Part shown: one piece after another, positions 36,426 to 48,572 of the stretch
Position numbering within the stretch: the stretch's first letter is position 1
Layout: every line of letters begins with the position of its first letter
Assembly (NCBI GenBank): GCA_037783545.1
Contig: JBBELK010000004.1
Coordinates: forward strand, 930,001-994,000
Length of the DNA stretch: 64,000 bases
Reading direction: 5' to 3'
Origin: Henricia sp. BOLD:AAB3569
Taxonomy: Eukaryota; Echinodermata; Asteroidea; Spinulosida; Echinasteridae
Notes under the pieces: model-generated
What the model was told of the DNA's origin: nothing
The model's database searches: none
Seen by the model: the letters and a program-made list of their open reading frames with translations, nothing else
Program-made: the position numbers and the translations under genes

Positions 36426-36851
36426 ATATTTAGAAAAAGTGACTTTTTTAAGCATTTCATTTTTTCCCCGTTATATATCATCAGTACTGACAACGACCGC
36501 GTAGAAGGAAGGGAAATGTCTATGTATGTGTATGTCGGTTATTAAGATCTCTGTTCCTGACACCTTTAGCTTACTTCTGTGTTATTTGTGGTCTGTCAGA
36601 TTTCCGGTTATGGATCCGGTTAACACGGGGAGGAAAAAATAGGAAAAAAACCACAACGGTATCGGACAAAATGTGTCCTATACCACCACGGGAAACTGAC
36701 AAATGTCTCCCAAAGGGGAAAATTTCGGATTCACCGGCTGCTTGTGGATAGCCTATTGTAGGTGTCAACGATTCAACGTTTATTTATGCAGTAAAGTCTC
36801 AAAGTAATTAAACATATTTTGAAGTGTCTATTATGGTTTTGCAACTATACT

Positions 36852-37425
36852 TTAAAGGGCCCCTTATTTAGGATTTTTATCAATGAAATCTATGCTTTAA
36901 AACCACTCTACTCAGTTAAAGTCATAAAAATCCTATTTGGAGCTTGCTTTGGGGGTTAAAACAAAGGTTTTTAGTTTTTATGCTTATGCATATTCATGAC
37001 CAAGGTCACTATGTCACAAGAGGCAAACACAGAAAAATCACATTCGACTGTGCACAAAAGATTCCACTTTTTTCTCAATTTTCCTGAAACTTTTGTAATC
37101 CATGGCTGTTTGAGTTTGTTTTACATGTTGCCTGCTGTAAGCCATGACAAAACTGGGGGTAGAAACTGCAGAAATTTGCCACAAGTCCAACTTGAAGTCT
37201 TATGTTTTTTCTTAACTTTTCCCTTCTGTCTTCCTTATGTGATGCACTAAAAACAGCGCCCTCTGTCTGTGATTTATTGCAGTGAAATCTTCAAAGTTAA
37301 AAAAGGCTACCTTTTATTGATTTTACATCCAAACGAACAATAGCATGTCTTGCTGAACAAGTAATCCATCACATGAAGCAAAGATTAGGCAACAAGTTGT
37401 TTAGCATGTCATAGCCCTTTAATAC
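36852..37425 (+). repeat. 580-base repeat C, copy 1
   Basis: It runs from CTTTAAAGGGCCCCTTATTT to AGCATGTCATAGCCCTTTAA. The ends form a short inverted pair (TTTAAAGGGCC and GCCCTTTAA). It is nearly identical to 42,321-42,909. Confidence 0.8.
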
Positions 37426-38488
37426 AAAACTAGGTTTCCCGAATAACGTGACTTGTCATAACTTTACTACATGCCGTAAGATATAGGCCCTACAGAAGCA
37501 AATTTGGTACATTTGTCAGTAAAATTGGATATAGGCCTATAGACATTTGCCCATGTACTTCGCGAAAATATATCCTTAAAAGTCGACCACAATGGTTGCG
37601 AAATGCATTACATGCCTTTGTCTGTGACCTCCTAGGGGTAGATTTTTGAGACAATTCTGCTAAAATTCCATAGACACACGCTTTGGTGGAGAATGGGCAG
37701 CAGTTTGTTTTGCTATAGTCCCCCTATATAGCCATGTTAAAATGTCTGCTGCAAGACAAACCTTTACGTCAACACCTTTTGTTTTACCACGTATAACATT
37801 TTGACTTTTTTTTCTGATAATTTGCCCGTTGTGGTGTAGTAGCCAACCTATACGTGTGACCTTATGGGTCTTTCTTTAAATTAGGGGTCCAAAAGTGTGA
37901 CATTTAATGTCCCCCGTTACACCTTTACGTGTTATTTTTCGTACAAATATCATTCAAATGCTTTTAAACCATTTTGTATGAATTATACTTTATGTACTCA
38001 CTCTTTGAGATGGAAAGTATTTAAAGAATGTGTCCTAAATTTACAAAAACAAGATGTAAAATTTAACGGGGGACACCAACATTGGACATCTTATTTATAG
38101 AAGGACCCTTATGACAGCACGCGTGATTAAATTTCAAATTCAGATTAATGTAAGACACATGGAAGGCTCATCTAAACAGCGGTTTCGCTTCAAAGCAATT
38201 TTTCATGCTGAGATCACAAGCAGATATTGATGTGAATTACATTCCTAAGAATTCAGTGGTATTTAGAACATTGAAACTGTAAACGGTCTTTTTCTGTGAA
38301 CACATACTTAATAATATATAGGACATATGCGATTTACCACTACACTACTATACTGAGCAACTCGTCATTCCCGCTGGGCTTGCAGTTAAAGTATGTTGAC
38401 GGTTTACAGAACAATATAACACATTTGAAGAAGTTTCATCCCTCCAGGGCATAAAAACCTCAACTCAAGGTTTCGAAAACTACAACAT

Positions 38489-38950
38489 GTACGTGGGTCT
38501 TTCCACAGTAATGGGGTACATTTGAAAAATAAGTCAATAATTATATTCAGATGTCTTTAGTTTATCTCAGAATTAAAGACATTTCCTTGTTTTGTTCTTG
38601 CATGGTGGTTCTTGGGAGATAACTTTTGCCCAAAAAGGTAAGAAATTGCTGCCACAACATACATTTTTGAAAAGCTTGTGTAACAATTTTCATATTACGT
38701 ATGTAACGTGGACAGACCATTTTGTGATATTTGTTTCCGTCTTTGTTACATGCGTAATAGGAAAATTTGTGCACGGGGTTTTCACAAATGTATGTTGTAG
38801 GACTATCTTTCTTACTCCTTGGTGAAAAAGTTATTTCCTCAGTTTAGCTTGATAATTTAAAGATAAAATTAAGACATTTGAAGTGAACTGGGACCTAAGA
38901 TCTTGAATGTTACAGAAATGTACCCCATTACTGTGGAAAGACCCACATAC
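38489..38950. mobile_element. Element M, 460-base inverted-repeat element
   Basis: GTACGTGGGTCTTTCCACAG plus TAATGGGGTACATTT at the left pairs with AAATGTACCCCATTACTGTG and GAAAGACCCACATAC at the right. The interior is AT-rich without a recognisable ORF. Confidence 0.7.
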
Positions 38951-40624
38951 AGAAACTCAAAGACATTTTTGTTATTAATTGGAGTCGATTAATACATCTC
39001 CTTCTCATGCAGTTGGTCACTCGATGGCACTCTCTGACCCAATGATTAAGAATGAACAGCGCGAAATAGACTTGATCATATATGACATTACCAAACAGGC
39101 GGAGTAATTACACGGTGCATTTGACACCATTAGCTCTCCGAGTAACGTTTTCCAAATTTAAGGTCATGGGTTTTTAAGCGGATTGGCGGTTTTTTTTTGT
39201 TTACCTCACATACTCTGATTAAAATATATGGCATATTTCTCGGTACGCCAATGCAAAGGCGATGTCGGAATTAAAGCGAGCAATCTCCAAGGAAAATAGC
39301 AGACCGAATTGAACCATTTCGCAGACGGCTACGGCGTAATACAAGGCCATACAGAAAGGTAGGGATGACGGCCGCAGGCTTAAGCTTTGTGCTGAAAGTT
39401 CGGAAATGTCAAGGCCCGAAATTAAAGCCGTATTCACTTGTACTTCTTTTCGTAATTTTCGTGTAACTGAAAACCTTTTGCGCATTGGGTCCGGCAGTAT
39501 ATAGGTATCACATAATATTTATCGCTGTTTTTCAAATGGTTTCAATATTGTGATCTCCACAACCTTTGTCTGGTCCCAAGCGTTGGCAACGTTGAATTTG
39601 AATTTTGGTACAGAAGGCATATTCTACGCTTTAAATGCAGGTTTCTTCTACATAATTTGCCGTTAAAAGCCTGTAGGTGGCCTTTTGGGTAAATAATGCG
39701 AAAGTCGTCTATATAAACACTATCAGATTTTTGTCTGACACTGACATAGGCCTACAACTGTTTAATGTTGTTGGACTTTCTGAAAACTTCGTCCACACTA
39801 TATATCAGACATCAAACATTTGTCTGATGTTTAATGATGTTTGACAATTTCTGATAAAAAATTACTGCATTTTTTTTGCGGGATAATTTTTATTGGCATA
39901 ATAAATTGATAAACACAGTAGGCTTGTGTGTCCAATCTTTGTAATAAGAAAAAAATTGCCATAATGTTATTACATTAACTGTGACGCGTTCATAAAAGGT
40001 TATAATTATACAGCATGCACCCGGATATTGCATGTGTTGATGAAACTCGCTCAGTTAATTTTGCCAGGCCTCGTTTACATAATCTGAAATTTTGGTTTAA
40101 ATCCGTTGGAAAATGACCGAGTTATTTAACATAAAACGTAGGACATGTTTTTTGACACGTATAGCACAAGCAGATTTGCAGCGCTATTTTCAACGTGTTC
40201 GACTGTATTAATTTCATCACGGATCTTCGCGAAAATAAAAACCGTGCAGCCAATTGTTTTACCGGGCGTTAATTCACAACATGAGCCCACCTAATACCAT
40301 GCAGCCTCAACCGGGAAAGAAAAAGGGGATTTTTTTAGAATTTGCACTTCCGAAAATATTGTCGAAATGGAAACTAGCCTGATATGATAATAGATACGAT
40401 CCATCAGCTGTCTGTTGATAACAAAACTAAATTCATGGTAAAACCTATAGCCCAGGTTGGACTCCGTAAAATAGCTCACCTGGGCTATAGGTAAAACCAA
40501 ACGTATGCTCATTGGCTCAACTTAATGAAAAAGGTTATATAGCATGCACAAGCTCAGCGCTTGAAGTAAAATCACTTAAAGTATAGCTTGACTGAATTAC
40601 TTTTTTGACCCTCCACTTACAATG
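38951..40624. other. Unassigned intergenic stretch
   Basis: Apart from the short hairpin at 40,437 there is no recognisable feature. TGTCTGA/TCAGACA words at about 39,730-39,860 form a small inverted cluster. Confidence 0.4.
40437..40496. repeat. Short hairpin
   Basis: GGTAAAACCTATAGCCCAGG pairs with CACCTGGGCTATAGGTAAAA over the core TATAGCCCAGGT. No second copy was seen. Confidence 0.5.
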
Positions 40625-40890
40625 TACCTCATGGGTGATGAGATTTTGATATCATATCATATCGTGTGTCATGTTTTTCTAATTACCATTCTGCAAATTT
40701 CGCACTCTCAATCCGTATATTTACAAACTAAGATATCGTCAAAAAACCACCGATGTTTTGTGAACTAATTTATCTGGTTATACTACTGTATATAGTGGTT
40801 CAAATTGGAGATTGCAAATTTCCTGTTTTCTTCCCATGGATAATAATTTGGGGAGGTATTTTATATGATTGTTAGGTTAAAACGACATTG
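40625..40890 (+). mobile_element. M280 family copy
   Basis: It carries ATTACCATTCTGCAAATTTC, GCACTCTCAATCCGTATATT, TTGGAGATTGCAAATTTCCT and TTTGGGGAGGTATTTTATAT. Confidence 0.7.
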
Positions 40891-41334
40891 ATAAAACCTT
40901 AAGTCGGAACCAGCATGTCAACGTGTAAAGATAACATTTTCTTCGATGCTAAAAAGAATTCGGGACTGCGTGACACTGTTGCACAGTTCAACATTTGAAA
41001 TACATGCAGACGAAAAAGCAAATATTGGCCAAAAGACAATTCCATCCCGAATACTGATGAGGCAAACATATGAATTGGTTCATTTGGCCAATAGTACGTA
41101 GTAATGTCTGTAAGGCCGCCAGCTGTATTCGTCTGAAAACTGAAAGCTCACAAAAGCGACCCCATTTGGCTGCTAAAAATAGACATTTTGATGCCAGTGC
41201 AGAAAGGAATAAAATATGGATGTCGGCCGTGAAAACTCTGGTTGGCGTCATAATGGCCTGATGGTAGTGCAAATTTTCGAACGCAATTCGTGCGTATGTG
41301 CGACTTACGTTACGACTTTCTACTAACGGCAAAT

Positions 41335-41850
41335 AGCCTTTTGCGTGTAAAGCCGGCCGTACACCTTGCGTTCCGTCTCCGTTGCGATTGCACAGACACG
41401 CCCAATTTCGAGCATGCTCGAAATTCTGCGATTGCGTTGCGACGGAGACTACACAAAATCGTGACCACGTCGCCATCGGAACGCATCGCAAAACCCGTAC
41501 ACCTTGTGATGCGACTGCACAACATGCATGCGCTATCGTGATCGCATCACGGAGGAAACGCAAGGTGTACGGCCGGCCTAACATTTCCATGATGGCTTGC
41601 GCCCTGAACTCTTCACGTTCAAATGTTGTTGTTACGTGGTGCATGTCATTGCCTAGCAAGTAACAACAGTCTGGTTGCTTATTGCCATTCTCTCCGACGG
41701 TGAGTACTGTATTTATTATATAACCTCACACCTGCTGCGTGCACCACATAGCAACAACAAATTAGTCTGGTGAAGTGAATACTAAGTGTGCATGTGACAG
41801 GCGGTGCGTCAGTACACCAGACGCTATCCATGCGAAACACACAAAAGGCT
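41335..41850. mobile_element. Family B element with a nested MITE
   Basis: Termini AGCCTTTTGCGTGT and ACACACAAAAGGCT are inverted. The body matches the 5,925 copy. A 228-base GC-rich MITE (41,351-41,578) is inserted just inside the left end. Confidence 0.65.
41351..41578. mobile_element. PIF/Harbinger-like MITE nested in family B
   Basis: It has inverted ends AGCCGGCCGTACACCTTGCG and complement, flanked by TAA at 41,348-41,350 and 41,579-41,581. The interior holds a palindrome around GAGCATGCTC. TAA/TTA duplications are typical of PIF/Harbinger elements. Confidence 0.7.
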
Positions 41851-42320
41851 AATTGCAATTTTTAATTTTGTTCGAACTCCGCGCGATATTAAAATCCTTC
41901 AACAAGAAAAAAAATGTAGATTTTAATACAAAGGATCTTTCAGCAATGTAAGCCTGCATGTTCGTGCTTGATCATCATGCCTGTATGACCTTATAAGTTA
42001 TAGAAACGTGGTTTACAGGCACATGCCTTATTTCAATGACGGCCGCGTTTTTCTGGTGTATTAATCAAATGAAAACGCACAAAGTTGAGTGACACACACA
42101 TATTTTATTTGATTAAAAACTGAACCAACCAGATGAACCGTGTCGGAGACCCAGTTGTTGGCTGTACCATGGAGCTATACTAACGCATTTGTATACTTAA
42201 TTTGAGCCAAAGATGAATGGTCAACAAGATGCTTGAACGCTTTGGAATTTTTGACACAAAAACCAGGGAGCGATTGAATTTTTGTAAAGTCGGCATTGGC
42301 TAATCACATTATGGCGGCCA

Positions 42321-42909
42321 CTTTAAAGGGCCCCTTATTTAGTATTGTTATAAATGAAATCTATGCTTTAAAACCACTCTACTTAGTTAAAGTCACAAAA
42401 ATCCTATTTGGAGCTTGCTTTGGGGGTTAAAACAGAGGTTTTTAGTTTTTATGCTAATGAAAATATGCATATTCATGACCAAGGTCACTATGTCACAAGA
42501 GGCAAACACAGGAAAATCACATTCAACTGTGCACAAAAGATTCCACTTTTTTCTAAATTTTCTTGAAACTTTTGTAATCCATGGCTGTTTGAGTTTGTTT
42601 TACATGTTGCCTGCTGTAATCCATGACAAAACTGGGGGTAGAAACTGCAGCAATTCGCCACTTCAAGTCCAACTTGAAGTCTTATGTTTTTTCTTAACTT
42701 TTCCCTTCTGTCTTCCTTAAATGTGATGCACTCAAAACAGCGCCCTCTGTCTGTGATTTATTGCAGTGAAATCTTCAAAGTTGAAAAAGGCCACCTTTTA
42801 TTGATTTTGCATCCAAACGAACAATAATATGTCTTGCTGAACAAGTAATCCGTCATTATGAAGCAAAGCTTAGGCACAAAGTTGTTTAGCATGTCACAGG
42901 CCCTTTAAA
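42321..42909 (+). repeat. 580-base repeat C, copy 2
   Basis: Same orientation and almost the same sequence as copy 1, with a few substitutions and small indels (for example GAAAATATGCATATTCATGA for TTATGCATATTCATGA). It has no ORF worth calling. Confidence 0.8.
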
Positions 42910-42914
42910 GCTGA

Positions 42915-43260
42915 TTTATATCATACGCAATGACCCAGAATCTTACTTCAAGGAAATTGTTCAGAATTTTCCAGAAAGTAGATTTCGTTATAACCCAACA
43001 ATTATATAAATACCTCCACAAAATATTATCCATGGGGAGAACCCAGGAAATTTGCAACCTCCGATTTAGATGTGGTAGATGTGGAAGCAAAAATGTTGGT
43101 GTTATTACCGCTAGTATAACCGGATAAATTAGTTTACAAAACATTGGTGGTTTTTGACGATATCCTTGGAAATATGTGGATTTGGTGCGCGAAATTTCAG
43201 AATGGTAATGAGAAAAAAGGACAATTAATATGGTATCAAAATCCCAACACCTATTGGAAA
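42915..43260 (-). mobile_element. M280 family copy, ending at a poly-G run
   Basis: The reverse complement carries the family blocks, including ACCATTCTGAAATTTCGCGC. Its 5' end runs into the G homopolymer at about 43,264-43,290. Confidence 0.7.
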
Positions 43261-43263
43261 AGT

Positions 43264-43290
43264 GGGGGGGGGGGGGGGGGGGGGGGGGGC
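43264..43290 (+). repeat. Poly-G homopolymer
   Basis: A run of about 27 G at the 5' edge of the M280 copy at 42,915-43,260. Length may be unreliable. Confidence 0.85.
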
Positions 43291-43496
43291 GCTCCTTTCA
43301 CGACATGTCGAGAATACCTATATATTTCGAAATGATACCAAATGCACTTTGGATGTTCAGACGGAAATTGGAGGAACAAAGCAACAATTATAGATCATAA
43401 TTCCTTCAACAATAATGTTATAGGGAAAACGTCCATATTATATAACTAATTTATAACAGATTGTAGATTTCAAGCAAAGGACACTGAATATTCTTG

Positions 43497-43777
43497 GGTT
43501 TCACTTTCTTGACAACCGTTTGCTATCCGCCATTACTGTGTTCTTACTATGGCACGCCAAAGCGAAAATAATTCAACACTAATAATTTAACGTCAACCCT
43601 GAAAAACAAGTCCACAAAAAAAACGTTGGCTTGTTGATAGACTGTTTGAAACCGGCATTTGAAACAGTTTTTAAAAATGAACTATCAGTGTTGAATTATT
43701 TTCGCTTTGGCGTGCCATAGTATGGACACAGTAATGGCGGATAGCAACCGGTTGTCAAGAAAGTGAAACCCAATAAT
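43497..43777. mobile_element. Element L with ~85-base inverted ends
   Basis: TTGGGTTTCACTTTCTTGAC, TTGCTATCCGCCATTACTGT and CTATGGCACGCCAAAGCGAA at the left are mirrored at the right (TTCGCTTTGGCGTGCCATAG ... GTCAAGAAAGTGAAACCCAA). Confidence 0.75.
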
Positions 43778-44809
43778 TGCTTTGTAGTTTGGGAAGGGGA
43801 ACGAAATTTAAACTGGAAACTCATCACAACTCTTCTATGCGTATGAAGGATAGAATTGCAGTAAAAGTCCTGGAATGTTCTAATTGTAAACACAGCTATT
43901 TTAGTATTTGTCGGTATCATTAACTATAACTGACGTACCGAAAATAGTTTGTCTGACTACTAGGATATCGATGACGTCAGTATATCACTATGCTCAACGG
44001 CTGGTAACCGTAATGTGAAAAGCTGCGTGTTGACAAAACATGTTGGGTCTTGATGATAATTTATTGTCTTTCAAAATATGTAATTTATCGTGCGTTGACA
44101 AGAATAACTCTGCTTGGTATTACACAGTCCAGCTATTTTCGTAATCAGTGCTGTGTGAGGTTTTTTAGAGTTTGTATTTTGCTTTTTGCGCATCACTTTG
44201 CGCACACATTGAGTGGGAGTAACTTCAAGCGTACAACATGGGGTACCAATCAATTTTTAGAAACGTTCTGATTCTGGTGGTCTGTTTTCACTTTATCCTT
44301 TCGTTAATACCACTCGAGGTTAAATACAGTTGCGCTTCCTGAACATTTTCACTATTTTTTTTTTTTAAAGTTAACTCATTTTCGGAATATAATCGTATTA
44401 CACAACCATATTACCTTTCGCATTTTTAATTGGATTTCACATCCGTGACGGGCGTCACCGATCTGGTTTCGAGGAATAGACAGATTTTTATTTTCGTTCG
44501 TTGATTATATTTTCCCCATCAAAGCAAACACCTGCTTTTGGGAAATTGAGCAGGTGTGCTGAACGATGCCCGGGGCTAATTTGCATATTTATAAATGTAA
44601 TACAAAATGTTCGAGAAGAGAGGGCATGGGTATTATTCGCGATTTGTTAACTTCATATGGTCATGTCTGATTGATAATGCGAACCAAACATTCCATTTGA
44701 CCTTCCGTCAAAGACGAACACCACGTAGTATGTTACAGACTCGTGGGGATACGTTAACTTTGTGAGGTGCTATGCGGAGGGATCTATAGTGGATCGTAAC
44801 TGTTTCCCC

Positions 44810-45055
44810 ACCCCCTCCCTCCCCCCCTCCCCCCGGGCTACCCCACCTAAGAGGTGGAGATTGTCACTTTTTGCGTGACAAAATCTCCACCCCTGGGGCA
44901 ACATTTAGGTGACCAAAATCCCCACCCTCGGGTGCAAAACATGCGCGTCTTGTATACAAATGCACAGAAAATTGTATTTAAAAGGGTCAAATGCCCAACC
45001 CTGGGGCATGAAAAACGTGACCAAACCCCCACCTAGAGGGTGGGACAGCGCGGGG
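44810..45055 (+). repeat. C/G-rich block with repeated CCCCACC..GGGTGG hairpins
   Basis: Small palindromic modules such as CCACCTAAGAGGTGG, CCCACCCTCGGGTG, CCAACCCTGGGGCATG and CCCCCACCTAGAGGGTGGG follow each other at 40-80 base spacing. The origin is unknown. Confidence 0.5.
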
Positions 45056-45057
45056 GG

Positions 45058-45163
45058 TGGGGAACAATTGATAGGTGCATTATCAAAACCCGAGTTAGTT
45101 CCAAAGGTAGTGGGTTCGAATCCTGGTCCGGTATATCCATGGTGTACCATTGAGCAAGGGATC
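45058..45163 (+). mobile_element. S4-like SINE truncated by the mariner insertion
   Basis: It has a B-box-like GTGGGTTCGAATCCTGG followed by CCATTGAGCAAGGGA, then stops at the TA where the mariner element begins. Confidence 0.5.
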
Positions 45164-45165
45164 TA

Positions 45166-46809
45166 CAGGGTGTCTCTATAAAAAGTATACCCATTTTAAA
45201 ATTCAAATTATCGCAAAACTACACAATATTTCAGAAAAAGAAAAATACCTGTGGAAAGCTTGGAATGTCCTCTGTCCATTGGTATAAGGTTCATTATGTC
45301 ACTGTCATGGATGACTGAACAAAAAATACAGTTATGAAAGGTGTCGAAATCAGCACTGTGACAAGTTTGTAGACAGTGGTGACCGGACAATGAATGAAGA
45401 AACAACACCATTTTTCTGATCCTTTCCTTTAATTGTGGTATTTACATGTAGGCTACCCGACACATTTAGGGTTGCTGTACCCTCCACATGCCCACCATTT
45501 CTGACGATGCATAGTTGGCATCTTCGTGTCATGTCTCTTACTGCTCGCCTTATCATCCCATGATCTTGGCGGAGATGATTCACTTCATCCACTAACCGGG
45601 CTCTTAACTCCTGAATGAAGTCGCATGGTGTCAAGTCTGGTGATCTTGCAGGCCATTCAACCTGGTGGAATAATGCAATCACCCGGTTACCAAAAAGCTC
45701 TGCTAGACGATTCCTCACAGCAATAAGTCTGTGTGCAGGGGCTCCACCCTGAGCCCACCACACCCGTCTGAAGGCTCCACGTCGCTGTCTATGGAAGATC
45801 TGATCCATCTCTGGTACCACAAAGTCATTGATCATATTCAGGTATGCCTGTCCGTTCAAATTTCCTTCAAAGAAAAATGGTCCTAACAATGATCCATTAC
45901 CACAAAGTCCAATCCACACATTAACTTTCTCCCTACTCATGTTCACGTCATAAGAAAAACCCGGTGGATGATGCAGTTCAGCGTACATGTGCTCGTTATG
46001 AAAATTCACTTTCCCATTCATGGAAAAGGCTGCCTCATCTCCGATACTAAGGAACTGTGGATCTCTGTGACATTTATCCACAAACCATTGTGAAAAGGCA
46101 AGTCGTCTGGCAAGGTCAGCTGGTAGGAGTTGATGTTGAACATGGATGTGATAAGGATGGAGATGCAAATCCAGACGTCTGATCCTGTTGAAGGTAGCAC
46201 GAGGTAATCCTGTATCATTCCTCCTGGTGCTTAGCGTTGGGTTACCTTCGATCGCCTCTCTAACCACGTTGATATGTTCCTCTGACCTTCCAGTTCGTCT
46301 GTGCCCAGAATGTCCCTTGTTACGGTTTAAGCTTGTCCCGTGTTCTTCATACTTTCTCACATTTTTCCAAATAGTCATTTTGGTTGGCACTTGCCTCTCA
46401 GGAAAGTGGTCCCTAAAGGCATTTTGGACAGCAATGAAACTTCTTGTCTCATGGTATGTCTTGACAACAAATGTCCTCTGTTGAGTTGTGAGCTGCACCA
46501 TGTTTGCTGTTGGTATGAACTTTTTCTGTGGCATGCAACACTTTTGGTGCATCCAAGAATACTTACATAATGTGATGCATAAATGTACATCCCTGACCTA
46601 TGAAGTCTTACGTAACAGCAAAGAAATTGTGAAGAACACCTGTCTGAGCTTTGTCATTCCAGAAAACAACTTGTCACAGTGCTGATTTCGACACCTTTCA
46701 TAACTGTATTTTTTGTTCAGTCATCCATGACAGTGACATAATGAAATATTGTGTAGTTTTGCGATAATTTGAATTTTAAAATGGGTATACTTTTTATAGA
46801 GACACCCTG
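45166..46809 (-). mobile_element. Tc1/mariner-superfamily transposon, nearly full length
   Basis: Terminal inverted repeats begin CAGGGTGTCTCTATAAAAAG and stay paired for about 67 bases, continuing after a ~64-base gap on the right arm (left arm to about 45,368, right arm from about 46,670). A TA duplication flanks both ends (45,164-45,165 and 46,810-46,811). It carries one transposase ORF on the minus strand and has inserted into an S4-like SINE. Confidence 0.9.
45350..46501 (-). pseudogene. Tc1/mariner-superfamily transposase, open but probably inactive
   Basis: Family knowledge: cut-and-paste DNA transposase with an N-terminal helix-turn-helix of the DUF4817 type and a DDE/D catalytic domain. 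Seen: the likely start is MVQLTTQQRTFVVKTY at 46,501; an upstream in-frame ATG at 46,552 is less likely. The HTH region includes VPTKMTIWKNVRKYEEHGTS. The first catalytic Asp is in SIGDEAAF. The second motif reads WWAQGGAPAH, with Gly where QDGAPAH is expected. The third is SPDLTPCDF, about 41 residues after the second. Directly after CDF the usual FLWGY... segment is absent and the chain resumes at IQELRARL, an in-frame loss of about 16 residues. The frame is otherwise unbroken and ends after GGHVEGT plus about 40 extra residues. Confidence 0.85.
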
Positions 46810-47689
46810 TATTTCGGCTTCCAATTCGCACATAGTTCTTGATTATTCTTGTTTCATATTCCTATAGGCCTATAAGTGATTCTTACAAAGTAACAACGAA
46901 TCGGAGCTAATTTCTCCCGATGCCATCAATATCTGGTTATTCGTCGCAATAATTTGGAAATGTGTGAACATATAATTTAATGCGGTATACTTCACTAGTG
47001 CTGAGTTGTGCACCAGTAGTCTAAAGTTCAACTCATAATGAAGACCATTATTGGTTTTCTTCTTTCAACCCATGTTTGTTTATTTTATTTTCATGCTAAT
47101 GGCGCCAGGCGGGATGTTGTGTTTGCTGATGTTATGTTCACAGAATATCTGTCACAAATATCGATGTTTTTCAAGGTTTCGTTTTTAGAAATCAATTTTT
47201 GGCTTTTTTTTTCTTGATACATCTCCTTTACATTATATAAAGCGAAGCCAGACGTTGATTTTTCGGTGATTCTGGATCCCTGCGCTTTAGAAATGGACGT
47301 TTAAGATTTCCAGCGAATGCTTAGACCAGTTACCCTGGCAAGTGACGTCATACTGTAGTAGTCTATACAGTGTGGAGAGTCAACCCCGTTTCCAGGGTAT
47401 TGGTATTAGTTCGGAAATGTTTCGAAGTATTTCCTCAGTTACTAAAAAAGATAATGGTATAACCACAACGAGAACTCAGCTCGTGTCCTTCTGATTGATA
47501 GTCCAAGGCTTTACCACAATAGACCACCAAGCAACTCGCCAAAGCCTCTTATTTTCGTTCTTTTATTCCCTAATTTAAACAACTCTTTGAGGGCGCTATA
47601 AAAGAGTATGAATATTCATTTCCAATACACCAAACAGAAGGGACAGAATCCTCTGCCTATGCTATGTCGTTTGGAAATTAAAAAACAGC

Positions 47690-47835
47690 GACCTTTTTGC
47701 TTCCACATCCAAATTGGAGATTGCAAATTTCCTGTTTTTGTCCCATGGATAGTATTTGGGGGAGGTATTTTATATGATTGTCAGGTTATAGAACGAAATA
47801 CATTTTCTGGGAAAAAATGTGAACAACCCCTTTAT
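47690..47835 (+). mobile_element. M280 family copy, 3' half
   Basis: It starts at CTTTTTGCTTCCACATCCAA and ends at AAAATGTGAACAACCCCTTT. Confidence 0.65.
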
Positions 47836-48099
47836 CAGCAGGTTTGACTGTACATCATCTGTGATCTTCCACCAGATACATGTAGATAAACATTTGGCTG
47901 AAAAAGCTGTGAAAACAGCGCCAAAGGCACCCACTGCTGAAAATTAAAAGTTCTCGGGACATTCCTTTGCCTAATTGCCACATTCCTTGCAAGCAATTAG
48001 TAGGCCCTACTCGTCTGACGAACACTCCACAGGTACTGTCTTATTGCACAGAAAGCGACTACACGATTCACCGACGATAATTATTGTTGCTCGGATGTA

Positions 48100-48238
48100 T
48101 TAAAGGCAAGGCTCGTCAGCAATGCGCGCCCGCCAAATGTGTGCCACGCAATACGCAGCTCCATAGCAAAGGCATGGAGCTGCGTATTTCGAGCACGAAT
48201 TTGGCGGGCGCGCATTGCTGACGAGCCTGTGCCTTTAA
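48100..48238. mobile_element. MITE, near-perfect palindrome
   Basis: AAGGCTCGTCAGCAATGCGC plus GCCCGCCAAAT is mirrored by ATTTGGCGGGCGCGCATTGC and TGACGAGCCT; a second inner pair is ATACGCAGCTCCAT/ATGGAGCTGCGTAT. Flanks are TTAAAGGC/GCCTTTAA. Confidence 0.75.
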
Positions 48239-48572
48239 GTGACGCGCAATCACGCACAAAGAGCGCGCTATATACGTATGAATAACGCAGTGACGACCGA
48301 GTATGGCCATAGACCCTTTGCTCGAGCGGCCATGATAGGTTTAAATATAATATTGTTGAATTACAGAAAACGGTGAACTTGTGGTTCAGGATCACAAAGC
48401 AATCGATCAGTCGCTTTGGAATCACTTTCAAAACTGTTATACGCTTAAGTGATTCCGTCCAGGTCTAAGTGGACTTGTTTGCACAAAGTGAGCTCACATG
48501 AGAGGATATAGTTATAGGGAAGCCGATTTTATAATTTGATTAAATCTGCCTGGGATGAGCTGCCCTCAGGAG

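Noticed and set aside
40988-41659. 223-residue minus-strand open frame
   Set aside because: It crosses the junctions of family B and its nested MITE and has no recognisable domain; openness comes from the CG-rich palindromic MITE.
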